From positions 1,488,001-1,552,000 of the forward strand of contig MQVO02000007.1 in NCBI GenBank assembly GCA_001986395.2: DNA of 64,000 nucleotides. Reading direction: 5' to 3'. The notes beneath the pieces were generated by a model. The model ran no database searches. It was not told the origin of the DNA and saw nothing but the letters and a program-made list of their open reading frames with translations. This stretch comes from Irpex lacteus (Eukaryota > Basidiomycota > Agaricomycetes > Polyporales > Irpicaceae). A program made the position numbers and the translations under genes. Shown piece by piece: positions 1 to 12,199 of the stretch; position 1 is the first letter of the stretch, and each line of letters begins with the position of its first letter.

Positions 1-486
1 TAGCCACGCTTAGCGAAGGCAGCAACGACACCAGCGGCACGACGGGGTCCTGACCTGCTTCGGACGGAAGTGGAGACGAAGGACTTGCGGACAGCGTGAG
101 GAGAGGATCCCTCTTTGCGGGAGACAATCTGGATGCTTGAGGGACCCTGGGCGACGTGGATGGCCTATAAACAAATGGTCAGTGACCTGCGACCCGATCG
201 AGATGCTTGTAACGCACCTTCTCGTTAGCAATGCCAGAGTACTTGTAAGAGTGCAGGTTCAGCAAGTTGCCCTATTTCGCCAGCATTCCATCAGTCCATC
301 TATTACAACTCGTTTTCTCGTTCACATACGTGCTCCTTGGAGAAGATGGGGCCCTCAGGAACCCTCTTCACGAGGAAGGCATTGCTTTTCTGGAAAAATA
401 CAACAAAAATCGTAAGTCAGGCCGTTCTTCGCGACGCTTCAAAACACTCTTACGCGGGTAAGGAGCCAAACGAGATCGGAGGACAT
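1..486 (-). CDS. RPL28: 60S ribosomal protein eL28, partial (3' end outside window)
   Basis: This gene encodes a structural protein of the cytosolic large ribosomal subunit. On the minus strand the ATG at 486 opens MSSDLVWLLTR, followed by a short intron with a GTAAGA donor. The next exons read KSNAFLVKRVPEGPIFSKEH, then GNLLNLHSYKYSGIANEK, then AIHVAQGPSSIQIVSRKEG and on to AFAKRGY, where the window ends. The SYKYSGIANEK block and the basic stretch after it match the eL28 family (human RPL28 has SFRYNGLIHRK at the same place). Family members are about 130-150 residues, so roughly the last 30-40 residues and the stop lie before position 1. Three introns near the 5' end are typical of basidiomycete ribosomal protein genes. 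The exon joins keep phase 0 throughout. Identification is by recall of the family pattern. Confidence 0.85.
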
Positions 487-909
487 CTTGACGAACTTGC
501 TGTACTTGCACTTTTTGGTCGACGACGACGAGCTCTGGCGGTGGCTGAGGGAAACTGTACAGTGACAAACACACACAAACAGCATGGAAGCTTTGATCGT
601 AAAGTGGCGCTGGAGATGAGATTAAGTTCACGATCACCAATCTTTAGAGTTCTTATCTGTAACCGAACCGAACCGAGTTCTGTCTTGGGATTCATATTGA
701 ACGACCAACGTCAGTTCTACTCGTATATGCAGTGTTGTGATTACCAGATAGTTATTAGTATGTAGTTTATTACAACAACAGAATGGGCCCAAAATAAAGA
801 TACTCCAAGTCTAGAAAAAGCGCTGCAGAGATGCAGTCTAATGATCGCAGACGGTAATGTCAGCCTCTGTCTGTAAGGTGGACTGCTACAACGCGCGGAC
901 GGTGCACAC

Positions 910-2248
910 CTATGCAGCCACGGCAGTGTTTCCGATAGCCTGAACATCTACCTTCTCTACGTGTTTCTCAGGTAGTTCTGAACTGATCGCAGGTGCAGCC
1001 TTCTGGTGAAGATCTGAGTCGTCTTCCACTCGCGTCCCATCCGGGGCAATACGACATGCTCTACGAGGGGCACACTAAGTGAGTTTCCTATATCGAGGGG
1101 GATATCCGGGAGTATACGTACTTGACTATCTGCTCCCAATAGCTGTTCTTCTCGAACTCATACTCGAATTCTCCGCCAAAATCAGCGTCGAGTTGCTCAA
1201 GAGGGATAAGTTCTTTCACGTCGGGGTTGAAGCGCATCTGGAGGCACGGTAATATGAGTAGCTGTAACGCAGATATCATTTGATATATTTCTCACTTTGT
1301 CTCGGGTGACGGGATCGAGGAAAGGCGAAATGCCTTTGTAGAAGAAGTTTAGAATCATGGGAAGGTTGACGACTAGTGCGCGACCCAATGTCTCGACATA
1401 ATGATCCTGTAATATATGGAGAGTCTGAAGCAAGGGTAAGTTAAGGAAAACGTTTGGATGATCTGGCCGCATCTCACCTGTCTAGCCACAGAGATTGATG
1501 GGTTTGTTCGGAGCGAAGTTGTCTTGTAATCAACAATGATCATTAGTGACTCTTGCCCGGGGGGCATCAAGTCCTTCGCACGTTCTCTGCGCCCAGTATG
1601 AGTATGCCGCACGTAGGATAGAGTCGGCGGCAGATGCAGATTTACTCACAGGCACCAGACGAGATGTCGCATTTGCCGAGGACTTCGCTCAGTGTTCTCC
1701 AAGCCGGGACGCATGTAGATGATCGGTCTGCCATCCTTATCGAAGCCATTGATAACGCTTTACAAGGGTCAGCATCGGGTGAAAGGGGAGAAGCGTACTT
1801 GAAAGCTCACATCTTGCCTGTTTCGCTTTCAATGCGAACCTGTTCGCACGGCTTCACAGCTGACCTTACGGTTTGACACGGACATGAACGTACCTCGTCA
1901 GGAGGAATCAAATCAGGCTTGTATTCTCTTCGCCACTTGAGTGTACCCTCTATACGCTTCTTCCCGTTCTCAAGGTCCCATTTCGCCGCACGCATGTATC
2001 GTGGAATCGTGTCAGGCTTGTTTATCCATCGCAATTCCCACTTGTGGTAAGAATCGGACTCTGGGAGAGCTATGCTCAAAGCGTACTACAAGGCTGGTTC
2101 TCAGACGGCTATTCGTTTACGATGTCTCAGAAGTACTTACCTCTTTCAGGGAAGCCAACTTTGCCTTCTGCTCATCATCATAGTTATACACTGGCGCTAT
2201 CTTGGTGCCAGGGGCTGGTTTGACGAGTACTTCGTGCGTCTTGGCCAT
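910..2248 (-). CDS. CRAL-TRIO (Sec14-like) phosphatidylinositol transfer protein, Pdr16/Pdr17-type
   Basis: This is a probable lipid-transfer protein that moves phosphatidylinositol and another lipid between membranes. The ATG at 2248 opens MAKTHEVLVKPAPGTK, and about seven exons follow to the TAG at 910-912. The CRAL-TRIO N-terminal part reads YHKWELRWINKPDTIPRYMR and GKKRIEGTLKWRREYKPDLI. The lipid-binding core reads GFDKDGRPIIYMRPGLENT, ESLMIIVDYKTTSLRTNPSI, TLHILQDHYVETLGRALVVN and ILNFFYKGISPFLDPVTRDK. The end of the domain, FNPDVKELIPLEQLDADFGG, matches the Pdr16/17 branch, where a QLD(A/S)xYGG block closes the fold. The C-terminal tail (PDGTRVEDDSDLHQKAAPAI to NTAVAA) is short and polar with no membrane segment, so a soluble or peripheral protein is expected. 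It ends 424 bases from the start of the eL28 gene on the same strand. Confidence 0.88.
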
Positions 2249-3825
2249 GGCTGTCTACAAGGGGGGAGTATAGGTCGACCCTATGTTGCAAGAAGAGACT
2301 TATAGAGCCGATACGTTCCGCGCACGCCGTCCGCGCGTGTAAGGTACTTGTCAGGGAAAACGGCTTGGTAACTCATTATCGCCTTTATGAATTTTGTTGG
2401 ACCGTGCCACGAGTGCCGAGCATTGGCCAGGAGAGATCAAAAATGACAAACCAACGCTTACTTGATTCGGATCTCAAGCACATTTTGTCACAGCCAATCA
2501 CCGTTCACGGTCACGGCCTGTCACAGGCGTCGAAATTGATCTGCAGCTGCAGGTTGAGCTGAACCTCTTCCACTGTCGTACATCTCTTGACGACCTTCGC
2601 CCACCATGCATCTCATGTACACTCTCGATGAGTCTGGCAACCGGATATATACCCTCAAAGTGAGTTGTGTTGCACAACTTGTCGATATTACTCCCTGACA
2701 AGGTCGTAGAAAATCACAGACTCCGGGAAAATCACCAAGTCTGCCCATCCTGGTGAGCACGCACACCCAACTTGCATACGGCTGTCATCTCATGTTCATT
2801 CAAAGCACGATTCTCCCCGGACGATAAGTTCTCTCGTCATCGAGTAACAGTCAAGAAACGCTTCGGCATCCTCTTGACTCAATTACCCGCGAAGCCTATG
2901 TAATCAACGCACCTAGCGAATACAGGACCTCCCCATACACTGGCAGGCTACGGCAGTCTAATTGTTGCCCGTGATGCTAAGTTACTGCAACTAAACCGTG
3001 GTGCAGAAGGTTTCGGAGATAGCTTGGTGTCATGGGAGAATGGCTTATGGAAGATTACCCTTGGTCTGTTCTGAATATGTATGTTTGTCATCACCCATTG
3101 CACCGGGCTTCAGCTTCAGCATTTGTGCTCTGACACATTACTTCCACATCATGGGAACATAGCCGTTGGAGTCTGTCAGGCAATATGTGGTGTATTTAGC
3201 CTACTACAATGCACCCTCTTGCGGAGTAAGGTGGACAATCCCCCGAGTTCTGGTGCTCCTTCACGAGGTCCTGAGAACCTACATGTTAGATGTCTGAGGC
3301 AATGAGAACGATAAGCAAGTATTGTACCGCGCAAACTCGCCGCAAACACAGTGGCACAGACACAAATCCTTCAAGCCCGCCCAACTGAAGGGTAAGCTCA
3401 TCATGATCAAGGATTTGAAATGCAGCAATGCACAGCTGTCATTTGCTCAATCATAGCCCTACATCCGCTGTGTACTGAGTTTGGTTGTGAGTTGGTGGAG
3501 TGGCCTGGCATGTTCCTGAACAAAGGCCGTGAAAAGTCTGACGTCGTTGAGAAGGAGGTTTATTTTGATTTATGAATATTTTAAGTCGATAACATATCAG
3601 AACCAATAAGCTACCTTTCGATGTTTTGTAAGGCAGTAAGAAACCAAGTGTTAACTTGGACTGTTACCCTTTTGTGTGCCTTCGCGTTTTCGTTGCCCAC
3701 GGTCACTGCGGACAACGCCTTGTCCATACCCTCATTGCTCTCGTTGCCCCGCGGATCCCTGTCATTCCACTGCTTGCATGCGCTAAGCTCGCCTTCACTC
3801 CTTCTCGTCGTGCTGCATCTCCGCT
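2249..3825. other. Gene-free divergent intergenic region
   Basis: This 1.6-kb stretch separates the CRAL-TRIO gene (minus) from chitin synthase (plus), so it should hold both promoters. Open frames on both strands are short, differ in no consistent way from chance, and carry no family I recognise. I see no clear repeat. An in-frame upstream ATG at 3621 could extend the chitin synthase N terminus (see that entry). Confidence 0.6.
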
Positions 3826-6800
3826 ATGGATCACAGAGGACAGCGTCCTCCTCGTTCTGCACGTCCTCCAAGCTCTCCTGCACCGCCCTACCAGTCTCAG
3901 TCTTCCATACCAACCGACCACCTCCAGCCCCCCTCCAGGACTACTCTGCAGATCCACATAGAGGAATCTCCTTCCAGAGAAATGAGCGTGGCGATCGCCA
4001 TGAACCTCTGGACCAGAGCAGACAACGCCAGTATTCTGCCTATCAACCCCAATCGCCCTCTCAGGTAGACCCGTCGTTTGCGGAGAATGGAGGATATGCT
4101 GGCGCGAATGTTGGCCGCAAGAAGAGCTTGGTGCGACCGGAAAGAGAGAAGATAGACCCTGGTCATCGACAATACCACTACCATACCCGTGTGGCTGAGC
4201 TACAGGACGCCGGGGCCATTGATTACATGCCATCCAGTCCGTAGCATCTTTCTCGCCATGAAGCGCAAATTTTTAACACACTTGGCGTCGTACAGATACC
4301 GGGAACCAGCCTCAGCGAGCTGGGCTACGACGGGGCAAGTCTTTGCTCGGTCGGGAAGAAGACCAACATGAGTCGGGTTTGGCGCTCTTCAAGCGAGGAG
4401 CGACTCTGCGCCGTAAGAAGGCAACACCCGCTGACGCAGCTGCCACGGGCACGCACTCGGAGGGCTGTTTGGGCAATATCGGCCCTGGCCCCAAGAACGC
4501 GTGGTACATCTACTGCTACATCCTCACTATCTGGGTCCCCCCGCCTTTGCTTCGAGCATGCGGTACGTCGCACCTTACCTCTCGCTCGAACTTAATTGAC
4601 ATGCTCCGTAGGCATTCGCACACCCGAGCAGCAGCGTGCATGGCGGGAGAAGATTGGCTTACTTTCCATCATTGCCACTCTCATGGCTGGCGTTGGTTTT
4701 CTCACCTTCGGGTTCACGGAAGCAGTCTGTGGAAAGCCACCGAATCGGTTCCACTCGGGCTTTATCCAGAACGGCTCCGTGATCATTCATGGCTACGACT
4801 ACGACTTCTCCAACTTCAAGCATCCCGAGACAGGATCGAATTTCCCCAGCAATGCATCAAACCCGCTATTAGAAGGGAATTGGCACGTAGCCGGCGCAGA
4901 TATATCCTTCATGTTCCAGAATACCAACCAGCACTGCAAGCCTTATATTACGAAAGCTGCGAACTCGTCCATCACTGGCAACCTGGATTGGTACTTTCCC
5001 TGCAACGTTTACAATCAATTTGGAACGTCGCCCGTCAACCTCACCGGCTATGACTCTTCGACCAACTGTCACGTTAAACAGCCTGCACGGAACCAGCTTG
5101 CATCCATGAAGCCTCAAGGACAGGTTTACTACACTTGGGATGATGTGCGTCGTCACGACCGGAACTTGGCCGTTTTCGAGTCGTAAGTAGCCAGGTTTAT
5201 GTCGCGCGGGCATGTATTGACTATTTACAGATCGGTCTTGGATTTGGGCCTTCTGCAATGGCTTAACAAAGCCCAGGTCAATTATCCTGACGTATTCGAT
5301 GAATTGCAACGTGGGAACGGCACTTTCAACGGCAAGGATCTTTCTATGTATCTCACTCGCACAAACCAGAAGCCGCTGGGACACTGTCTACAGGATATCG
5401 TCACGGTCGGCTTCATTGATACCAACAGCATCGGATGTGTCGCGTCCGAAGTGGTCCTTTACGTCTCGCTGGTTTTCATTATTGGCGTCGTCGGTATTCG
5501 TTTCTTCATGGCCGTTATGTTCGCTTGGTTCTTCTCGTGGCGTATCGGAAACTTCAAGAACGAGACATACGAGGAGCGCATGCGTCGTGCTGCCGAGATT
5601 GAGAACTGGACAGACGATATTTACCGCCCGGCGCCCAGCCAGTACCGTCCTAACGTGCACAAGAACGGCGTTCAGAAGGGCATCAGGTCTTTCCTTCCCT
5701 CCACGTCTCGTTTCACTCCTGCGGAGAATGTACTGAAGGGCGTCGGCGGCGGTCGACCATCTACGGCGTACGGAATGCTGGAACCGGTGCCCTACAAGAG
5801 GAGTACCGTTTATGCAGCTTCTAGTAGGAAGAGTGTGGCAAAGTTGACTCCCCCAGAGACACCCGCGAGCCGGGGGTCCAGGAGCTCTACCTCTCTCGAT
5901 ATCGCGGCCCACAAAGGCGGCTTATTCGTCGAGAACCCATGCCCCTTCCCCCTGAAGAACGTTGTCCCTCAACCACCACCCGATTACGAGCCTTTCAACT
6001 ACCCTCTTGCGCATACTATCTGCTTGGTCACAGCCTACTCGGAATCCGTCGAAGGTCTCCGTACCACCTTGGATTCTCTCGCAACAACGGATTACCCAAA
6101 CAGTCACAAGCTCATCTTGATCATCGCTGACGGTATGGTCAAGGGTGCCGGTAACGACCTGACCACGCCGGAAATCTGCTTGACCATGATGAAGGAGTTC
6201 GTGATTGATCCTGCTGATGTCGAGCCCCATTCATACGTCGCTATCGCCGATGGTCACAAGCGTCACAACATGGCCAAGGTCTACGCTGGGTTCTACAAGT
6301 ACGAAGATGCTACCGTGGAGCGGTCCAAGCAGCAGCGCGTGCCCGTAGTTCTCGTCGCGAAGTGTGGTAACCCTCTGGAGGCGAACGATGCGAAGCCTGG
6401 TAACCGTGGCAAGCGTGACAGTCAAATCGTTCTCATGGCCTTCTTGCAAAAGGTTATGTTTGATGAGCGCATGACCACGTTCGAGTACGAGTTCTTTAAC
6501 TCGATATGGCGCGTTACCGGTATTAGTCCGGATCGGTACGAGGTGGTGCTTTGTGTGGACGCCGATACGAAGGTCTTCCCGGACTCGTTGAGTCGCATGG
6601 TATCGTGCATGGTCAACGACTACGAGATCATGGGTCTTTGTGGCGAGACAAAGATTGCCAACAAGGGCGAAACTTGGGTGACGATGATTCAGGGTGCGTA
6701 TTCAGTGTTCTGTGCTCCATAGTGAGACGTGCTCACACTGCTGCGCTACAGTGTTCGAGTACTACATCTCTCACCACATGACCAAGGCTTTCGAGTCGAT

Positions 6801-8396
6801 GTTCGGTGGTGTCACCTGTCTTCCCGGATGTTTCAGCATGTACCGGATCAAGGCTCCTAAAGGCGACAGTGGATACTGGGTTCCCATCCTGGCTAATCCC
6901 GACATTGTCGAGCACTATTCGGAGAACGTCGTCGATACTCTGCACAAGAAGAACTTGTTGCTCCTTGGAGAAGATCGTTACCTTACAACGCTCATGTTGA
7001 AGACTTTCCCCAAGCGGAAGAACGTCTTCTGCCCACAGGCGGTGTGTAAGACTGTCGTACCCGATACGTTCAGCGTTCTCCTCTCGCAGCGTCGTCGGTG
7101 GATCAACTCGACCATCCACAACCTCGCCGAGTTGCTCCTTGTCCGTGATCTCTGCGGAACTTTCTGCTTTTCCATGCAGTTCGTCGTCGGTATGGAGTTG
7201 GCTGGTACTCTCGTTTTGCCAGCCGCCATCTCGTTCACATTGTACCTGATCATCGTTTCCATCATCCCTGGAGGTACAAACACGACCATCCCGCTTATCC
7301 TTCTCGCCATCGTTCTGGGTTTGCCAGGTTTCCTTATCGTCATCACGTCACGTAAGATTGCCTACGTCGGATGGATGTTGGTCTACTTGCTTTCACTCCC
7401 TATTTGGAACGGTATCCTACCAGCGTATGCTTTCTGGCACTTCGACGACTTCTCATGGGGTCAGACTCGACAAGTGGCCGGTGACAAAGCAGAAGGCAAT
7501 CATGGTGACAAGGAGGGCGAATTCGACTCTACACACATTGTCATGAAGCGATGGGCTGAGTTTGAGCGGGAAAGGCGTTGGAAGAGTGGTAATCAGTCCA
7601 GGGACTCGTCTTACCAGGATTTCAGGAACAGCTCTTCTAAGCGTTACGAGTATGTTTTTTCCATGTCTTGAGCTTGTCCGAATTTTGACGATTTCTCTGC
7701 AGGGCCGACAGTAACCGTTACTCCATGGTCTCGACTTCTGACTACCACGCACCTACACAAGGCTATGAGACGAGCACGCATGACTCTGCTTATGTGGGGT
7801 CACCACGGCGCAACGATCCTAACCAGCTGTTGATGCTGCCTGCTCCGTTATCGGTCTCTCGCATGACCCCTACCTCAGCATCCGTGTCTACTGCTGCTCT
7901 CTCACGTTCAAGTGAGGAAGGTGGTTATGGGTCGGACATCGGCTCTTCTCACCAGCGTCTTATTCAAGGATCGCAAGAGGGCCAATACGACGACTACGAC
8001 GGCTCTCCTGGAAGCAGCGCCTACTCGCCACCTCCCCAGGTGTCACCCTTCGAGCAGCCCCCAAGACAAAGCCGCCAGAGCACCGCGGGTTACTACGGCA
8101 TGGACTCTCAAGTTCCGCACGCATACCCTCAACAGCAAGCGTACACGCCGTACACGGCCGAGCCAGAAGAGCTGCCTAATGTACCGCAGGCGGCCGCCGG
8201 ACGTGCACACAGTCGAACGAGAGGTGTCAGTCTTGCGGACAACGGTCCTGTTCCAGGACCTGGAGGCGTGCGTCGGGTGTCGCGACAGCCTAACAAGCGT
8301 CCAACATCCCAAGCACCTCCCGCAAACCGGTACAGTCGAAACTCCAGTCTCCCACCTGGTGCAGCTCCGCCTCAGAATACCTACGGGTATAACTAG
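3826..8396 (+). CDS. Chitin synthase, class IV (Chs3-type), GT2 family
   Basis: This enzyme polymerises UDP-N-acetylglucosamine into cell-wall chitin at the plasma membrane. About six exons give roughly 1,430 residues. The N terminus is disordered, then [20 protein letters not shown] and [15 protein letters not shown] precede two N-terminal membrane segments ([17 protein letters not shown] and [20 protein letters not shown]). An extracellular cytochrome-b5-like region and another membrane segment ([20 protein letters not shown]) follow. The GT2 core has [40 protein letters not shown] and the catalytic [21 protein letters not shown]-terminal membrane helices follow, then a long Ser/Gln-rich tail to the stop at 8396. 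The order and the [13 protein letters not shown] form fit class IV. The start is uncertain. ATG 3826 gives [20 protein letters not shown], but that frame must shift near 3900 to join the conserved frame, either by a short intron or a sequence error. The exon 1 donor is GTCCGT near 4228. Confidence 0.92.
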
Positions 8397-9021
8397 ACGC
8401 AGGCTTACTTCTTACCTGTACATATGTTGCCTTCCTCGCCCGCTCTCGCTCTTTACGAAACCTTCCGCATTCACGTTACTATCACCTTGTTATGGACCTC
8501 TGCATGTTTTCTTAACTTACTCTCCCCGCCGATAGTCTCGAACACAGTCAATGTATCCTGGACTTTTTTCTATTCATTCACGACTCCGTATCTCCTATGA
8601 ACGCATTTATCCCATTACTTTCTGACACGACGAACGTATATACCTAGCTCCCTCTTCCCCGCCTCCTCCCCCTTCACGCACTCCGTTTTCTGATTTTTGT
8701 TGAATAATCCTCATTACAGTACCATTATACGAATGCTTTGCAATTCAATGGACATTTCCTGAACAACGAAATGATAAATTGCAATCTGGATCCTCATAAA
8801 AGGAGAAATGAGCATGAGTTGTCCTACCCGTCGTGACAAATGGATCGAAAAGGTTATTTCCCTGTCATACTTGATCAGGAGATCGAACACGGAGGCTTCT
8901 CTCACGTCAGGCCTACGACAGGTCTCTCAGAATGTAGATCGCAAGAAATATTGGCTATAAAAGATGTTCGAACGCGTGAATTTGCACAAAATCCCCTCCC
9001 GTAGTGTCGACATCGTCAGCC
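8397..9021. other. Intergenic region, chitin synthase 3' side and upstream of 9022 gene
   Basis: This 625-base gap has a pyrimidine-rich start consistent with the chitin synthase 3' UTR. A CTATAAAAG box at about 8953-8961 looks like a TATA element for the gene starting at 9022. I see no coding region. Confidence 0.5.
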
Positions 9022-9941
9022 ATGGTCAAGTCCAAAGAAGACACGATTGCCGAGTTCAATGAGCAGGTGAACATGAGTGTCGAGGAACTCGAAGAGTGGC
9101 TGGAGAACCCACACAGCAAAAAGGCTGGAACGGGCGTTGTGCTAGAAAGTGCTGCAAAGATTATTGAGATTCTGAAGAAAAATCCAACCAAGGATCCAGA
9201 GAAGTACGAGGATGTGAGTACTCCAAGTACCTTTGCAGCGTGCAACAGGACATTGGCTAATTGTACATCTCGTGATAGGAAGACCTGGAGCATATGCGGA
9301 AGGTTGTAGGGTGCGTTCTGGTCACCTATGGTCGATAAGCTCTATTAAAACTGAGTCGGAGGCAGGTATAACAAACGGCACATGGCCCAGGAAGACCATT
9401 TGAAGGAGACCAAGACGAGGGAAGAGCTTGAAAACACCAAAAGCACGATCAGGTGAGCATATACCCTTACCCAGAGCGCAAATTTGGCTAACGTATGCGT
9501 GATAGCCTGAAGAATTGGGGCCATGTGAGTGTACCGCGTATAGGATGCACCTCCAGGCTGACTGGTGCGACTGTCTAGGATCCCATGAAGACACTCGACG
9601 ACGCGACAGAAGATGCGGAGGACGAGACGGCCGCAGAGCATAACGTTCCCACATCTCCCAAGAAAGATGTCGTAGCCCAGAATACGAAATCTTCAGACGA
9701 CAAGGAAGTCGGTTCCAAGAGGAAGCACGATGAGGCCACAGAAGCAGAGCCTGAGAGCAAGGCTCAGAAGAACGGCAAGGACACCGAGGTGTCCAAGGAG
9801 GTCGGTGAGAAAGAAGAGGACATCGACGATGGCGAGAAAGACGACGAAGGTGAAGGGCGAGCCAGGAAGAAGTCCAAGACTAATGCAAAGTCGAACTCGG
9901 AAGCGGCTACTGACGAGGCTGTGGAAGGCCTGCTGCAGTAA
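9022..9941 (+). CDS. DUF3140-like small protein with acidic, lysine-rich tail
   Basis: The biochemical function of this family is unknown. The ATG at 9022 opens MVKSKEDTIAEFNEQVNMSV, followed by EELEEWLENPHSKKAGTGVV, SAAKIIEILKKNPTKDPEKY, EDLEHMRKVVGYNKRHMAQE and LKNWGHDPMK over four or more small exons. This matches the DUF3140 pattern (NMS.EELE.WL, then YxDEDLxHMRKVxxYxxRHxAQ). That domain also occurs in bacteria, and in fungi it carries an added tail. The tail here is about 120 residues of mixed acidic and lysine runs with possible nuclear-localisation stretches (GSKRKHDE, ARKKSKT), so a nuclear location is a fair inference. The stop is at 9939-9941. A GTG codon upstream in the same frame was not used because the ATG fits the family start. 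Confidence 0.75.
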
Positions 9942-10312
9942 GATATTAGAAGAGCTCGTGTGTACTCATAATAATAGATCCTCACCTGTTATAAACTCGT
10001 ATACACCTATCGAAATGAAGCAAACGTTCAATGAAGTTCTGAAAATCTGAAGACGAAGCTTGAAGCTGGAAGCTTGAAGGCTGCTGTCGCAGTGACAAGT
10101 TCGGGAGTTCAAACGTTCACTACTGTGGGCACAGTGGTTCGGCTCACTGGCTCAGTTGCAGCGGATCAGTTTGCTTTCAATAAGCGCTTGCATGCTATCA
10201 TCCTGGCCAGTGGCTCGTGCTCTTCATAACCCTCTACTTATCCACCAGTCTCATATCCGCCACTCGCCTTGACCTCACATCTCATACTCATACGCAACAC
10301 AGCTCTCATATA

Positions 10313-12068
10313 ATGTCACAAAGCTTGGTTGGACAAGCCACCCCGAAGGCATCAGGCTCAGAACCAGCTCGCTCACTCAACCGTCAAGAAGTCCTCGACG
10401 AAGACGAATACACTGAGGCTCTTTCACATATCATTGCACGCGACTTCTTTCCCTCACTCGTGCACATCGGTGCAACCAACGAGTACCTCGATGCTCTGAA
10501 GTCGCGCGATCCAGAGCTCATTGGTGCGACTGTGCGTCGACTAGAAGAGCTCACCACTCCTCGTGGATCATGGTCGTCGCGCGTCCACCAGACTCCGTCG
10601 CAAACTCCGTATGGCCTGGGACCGTCAGATACACCCCTACGAACGCCTCGAGCACAGCCAGGGGAACCACCTGCCAAGCGTCCGCGATATGATACTAATA
10701 TGAGCTTGGACAACTTCCAGGCAAAGTATACGTCGGAGGATAACTCCAGCTTTACTCAGATTCTGGACGAAGAGAACAAGAGAAGGAAGGAAAAGTATGG
10801 CTGGGCTTGGGAGGCGCAGAAGAGAGTTGAGCAGCAGAGGAGTAGGATGGTGGAGGGGAGGGAGAGGCTACTCATTGAGGCCCCTGCCGGAGCTGGCGTA
10901 CGAGAGAAGTTCCTCATCGAAGCACCGACTGTCGCAGGGTTATTGACAGAAGCGGAGGAGAATGAGAGGGAGGAAGAGGAAGTAAATGCTGAATTGATGG
11001 GCATTGCGATTGCTCCAAGGGAAGATGACATAAAGGGGAAGGGAAGGGAGGTGGTGATGAGGGGTGGAAATGAAGCTGGGGAGGAAGGGGCGGTTGTTGA
11101 CGTTATGGCACCCAAGAAAGATACACGAGCAGCTGGGGTAGATGGTTGGGAGTTCAAGGTAGGTTGAAAGGCTCAATGGTTGAGTATCATCTGACAGTGG
11201 TGTTGTAGACCAGGAACGCTCTCATGTTCCCTCCCGATGCTGATGTATCGCCCTATCACCCTAAACCTTCCTCCATTCCTAAAGACTCAAAGCCGCCACC
11301 ACCGAAGATTATCAAGTATGGAAACACTCGCCTTCCCGAACAAGACGACAAACCAGTCGCCAGTGGGAGCCTATCTGCACCCCCGAGTCCCACTCGAAGT
11401 CGGATCGAGGCAGCTATTGCGGGCACGCCATGTACGTCGTATAGGCTCTCCGATCTCTGTCTCATTCATCACTCACGCATCGCACTGTGACAGACCGGCC
11501 CAGGTCTCCGACAACTGACAATTTCTCGCTCGTACCGTCTATTCCCTCACCAACTCCTTCGGAACTAGGACCCGCTGCTGTCAAACAACTGATGACATGG
11601 GGAACACTGAACGCAACGCCTCGCGTATTGTCGCAATCGGACGACCCAGCAGAGACAACAGAAACGCCACCAGTCAACACATTCCGTATTGCCGCACCGA
11701 CAGCCCGTGAAGAGCTCTCACATCGTCTTTCGAATAAGGCATCAAAGAGCTTGAGAGCGAAGGCAGAAATGCTTCATGGTGTACCTGGGCTACGGACACC
11801 TTCGAGTGTAAGATCGCTCGCGGGAGTTGGTGGGTCGACGAAGAGGGGTAATATGGCCCCTCCATCTTGGACGCCACGAAGAGCGGAGGGGAATCTTACA
11901 CCCGCAGCGAGACGACTATTAGACCGGACCACGATGGGAACTGCGGCTTCTAGGCGCGCTGAGGCGATGGGTCGGCAAGCTGGGTGGGAAGGCGCGAAGG
12001 CGAGAGAGCAGGATCTGAATAGAGTGCGATGGACTCCTACACCTAGTCCAGTGACGCGGAGAGGTTAA
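10313..12068 (+). CDS. ESS2: Splicing factor ESS2 (DGCR14/Bis1 family)
   Basis: ESS2 is a nuclear protein associated with the spliceosomal C complex in animals and known as Bis1 in fission yeast. Three exons (about 10313-11158, 11209-11431 and 11494-12068) give 547 residues. The N-terminal hallmark is QEVLDEDEYTEALSHIIARD followed by FFPSLVHIGATNEYLDAL. The middle has SLDNFQAKYTSEDNSSFTQI and KYGWAWEAQKRVEQQ. The signature near the second junction is NALMFPPDADVSP, and after it come TDNFSLVPSIPSPTPSELGP and LMTWGTLNATPRVL. The C terminus has LTPAARRLLDRTTMGTAASR and REQDLNRVRWTPTPSPVTRR, which close the family domain. All family blocks are present in order, so the gene looks intact. The ATG at 10313 lies just upstream of the conserved region. 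Confidence 0.93.
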
Positions 12069-12199
12069 GCACGATATGATTAATAGTACAAGAGCATAAC
12101 AACAGAAATGCACATGTCGCTGAGATCCACGTTGTCAGCGCACGGTATACTCGGCCAGTACTAGAGCGAGAGCATGCGGTCATTCATACAGCATATGCG

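Noticed and set aside
5388..5912. Long open frame on the minus strand inside chitin synthase
   Set aside because: It is the antisense shadow of a strongly coding exon with conserved chitin synthase motifs; the minus frame has no family pattern.
9004..9021. Earlier GTG start for the DUF3140-like protein
   Set aside because: Nuclear fungal genes rarely start at GTG, and the ATG at 9022 sits right before the conserved region.
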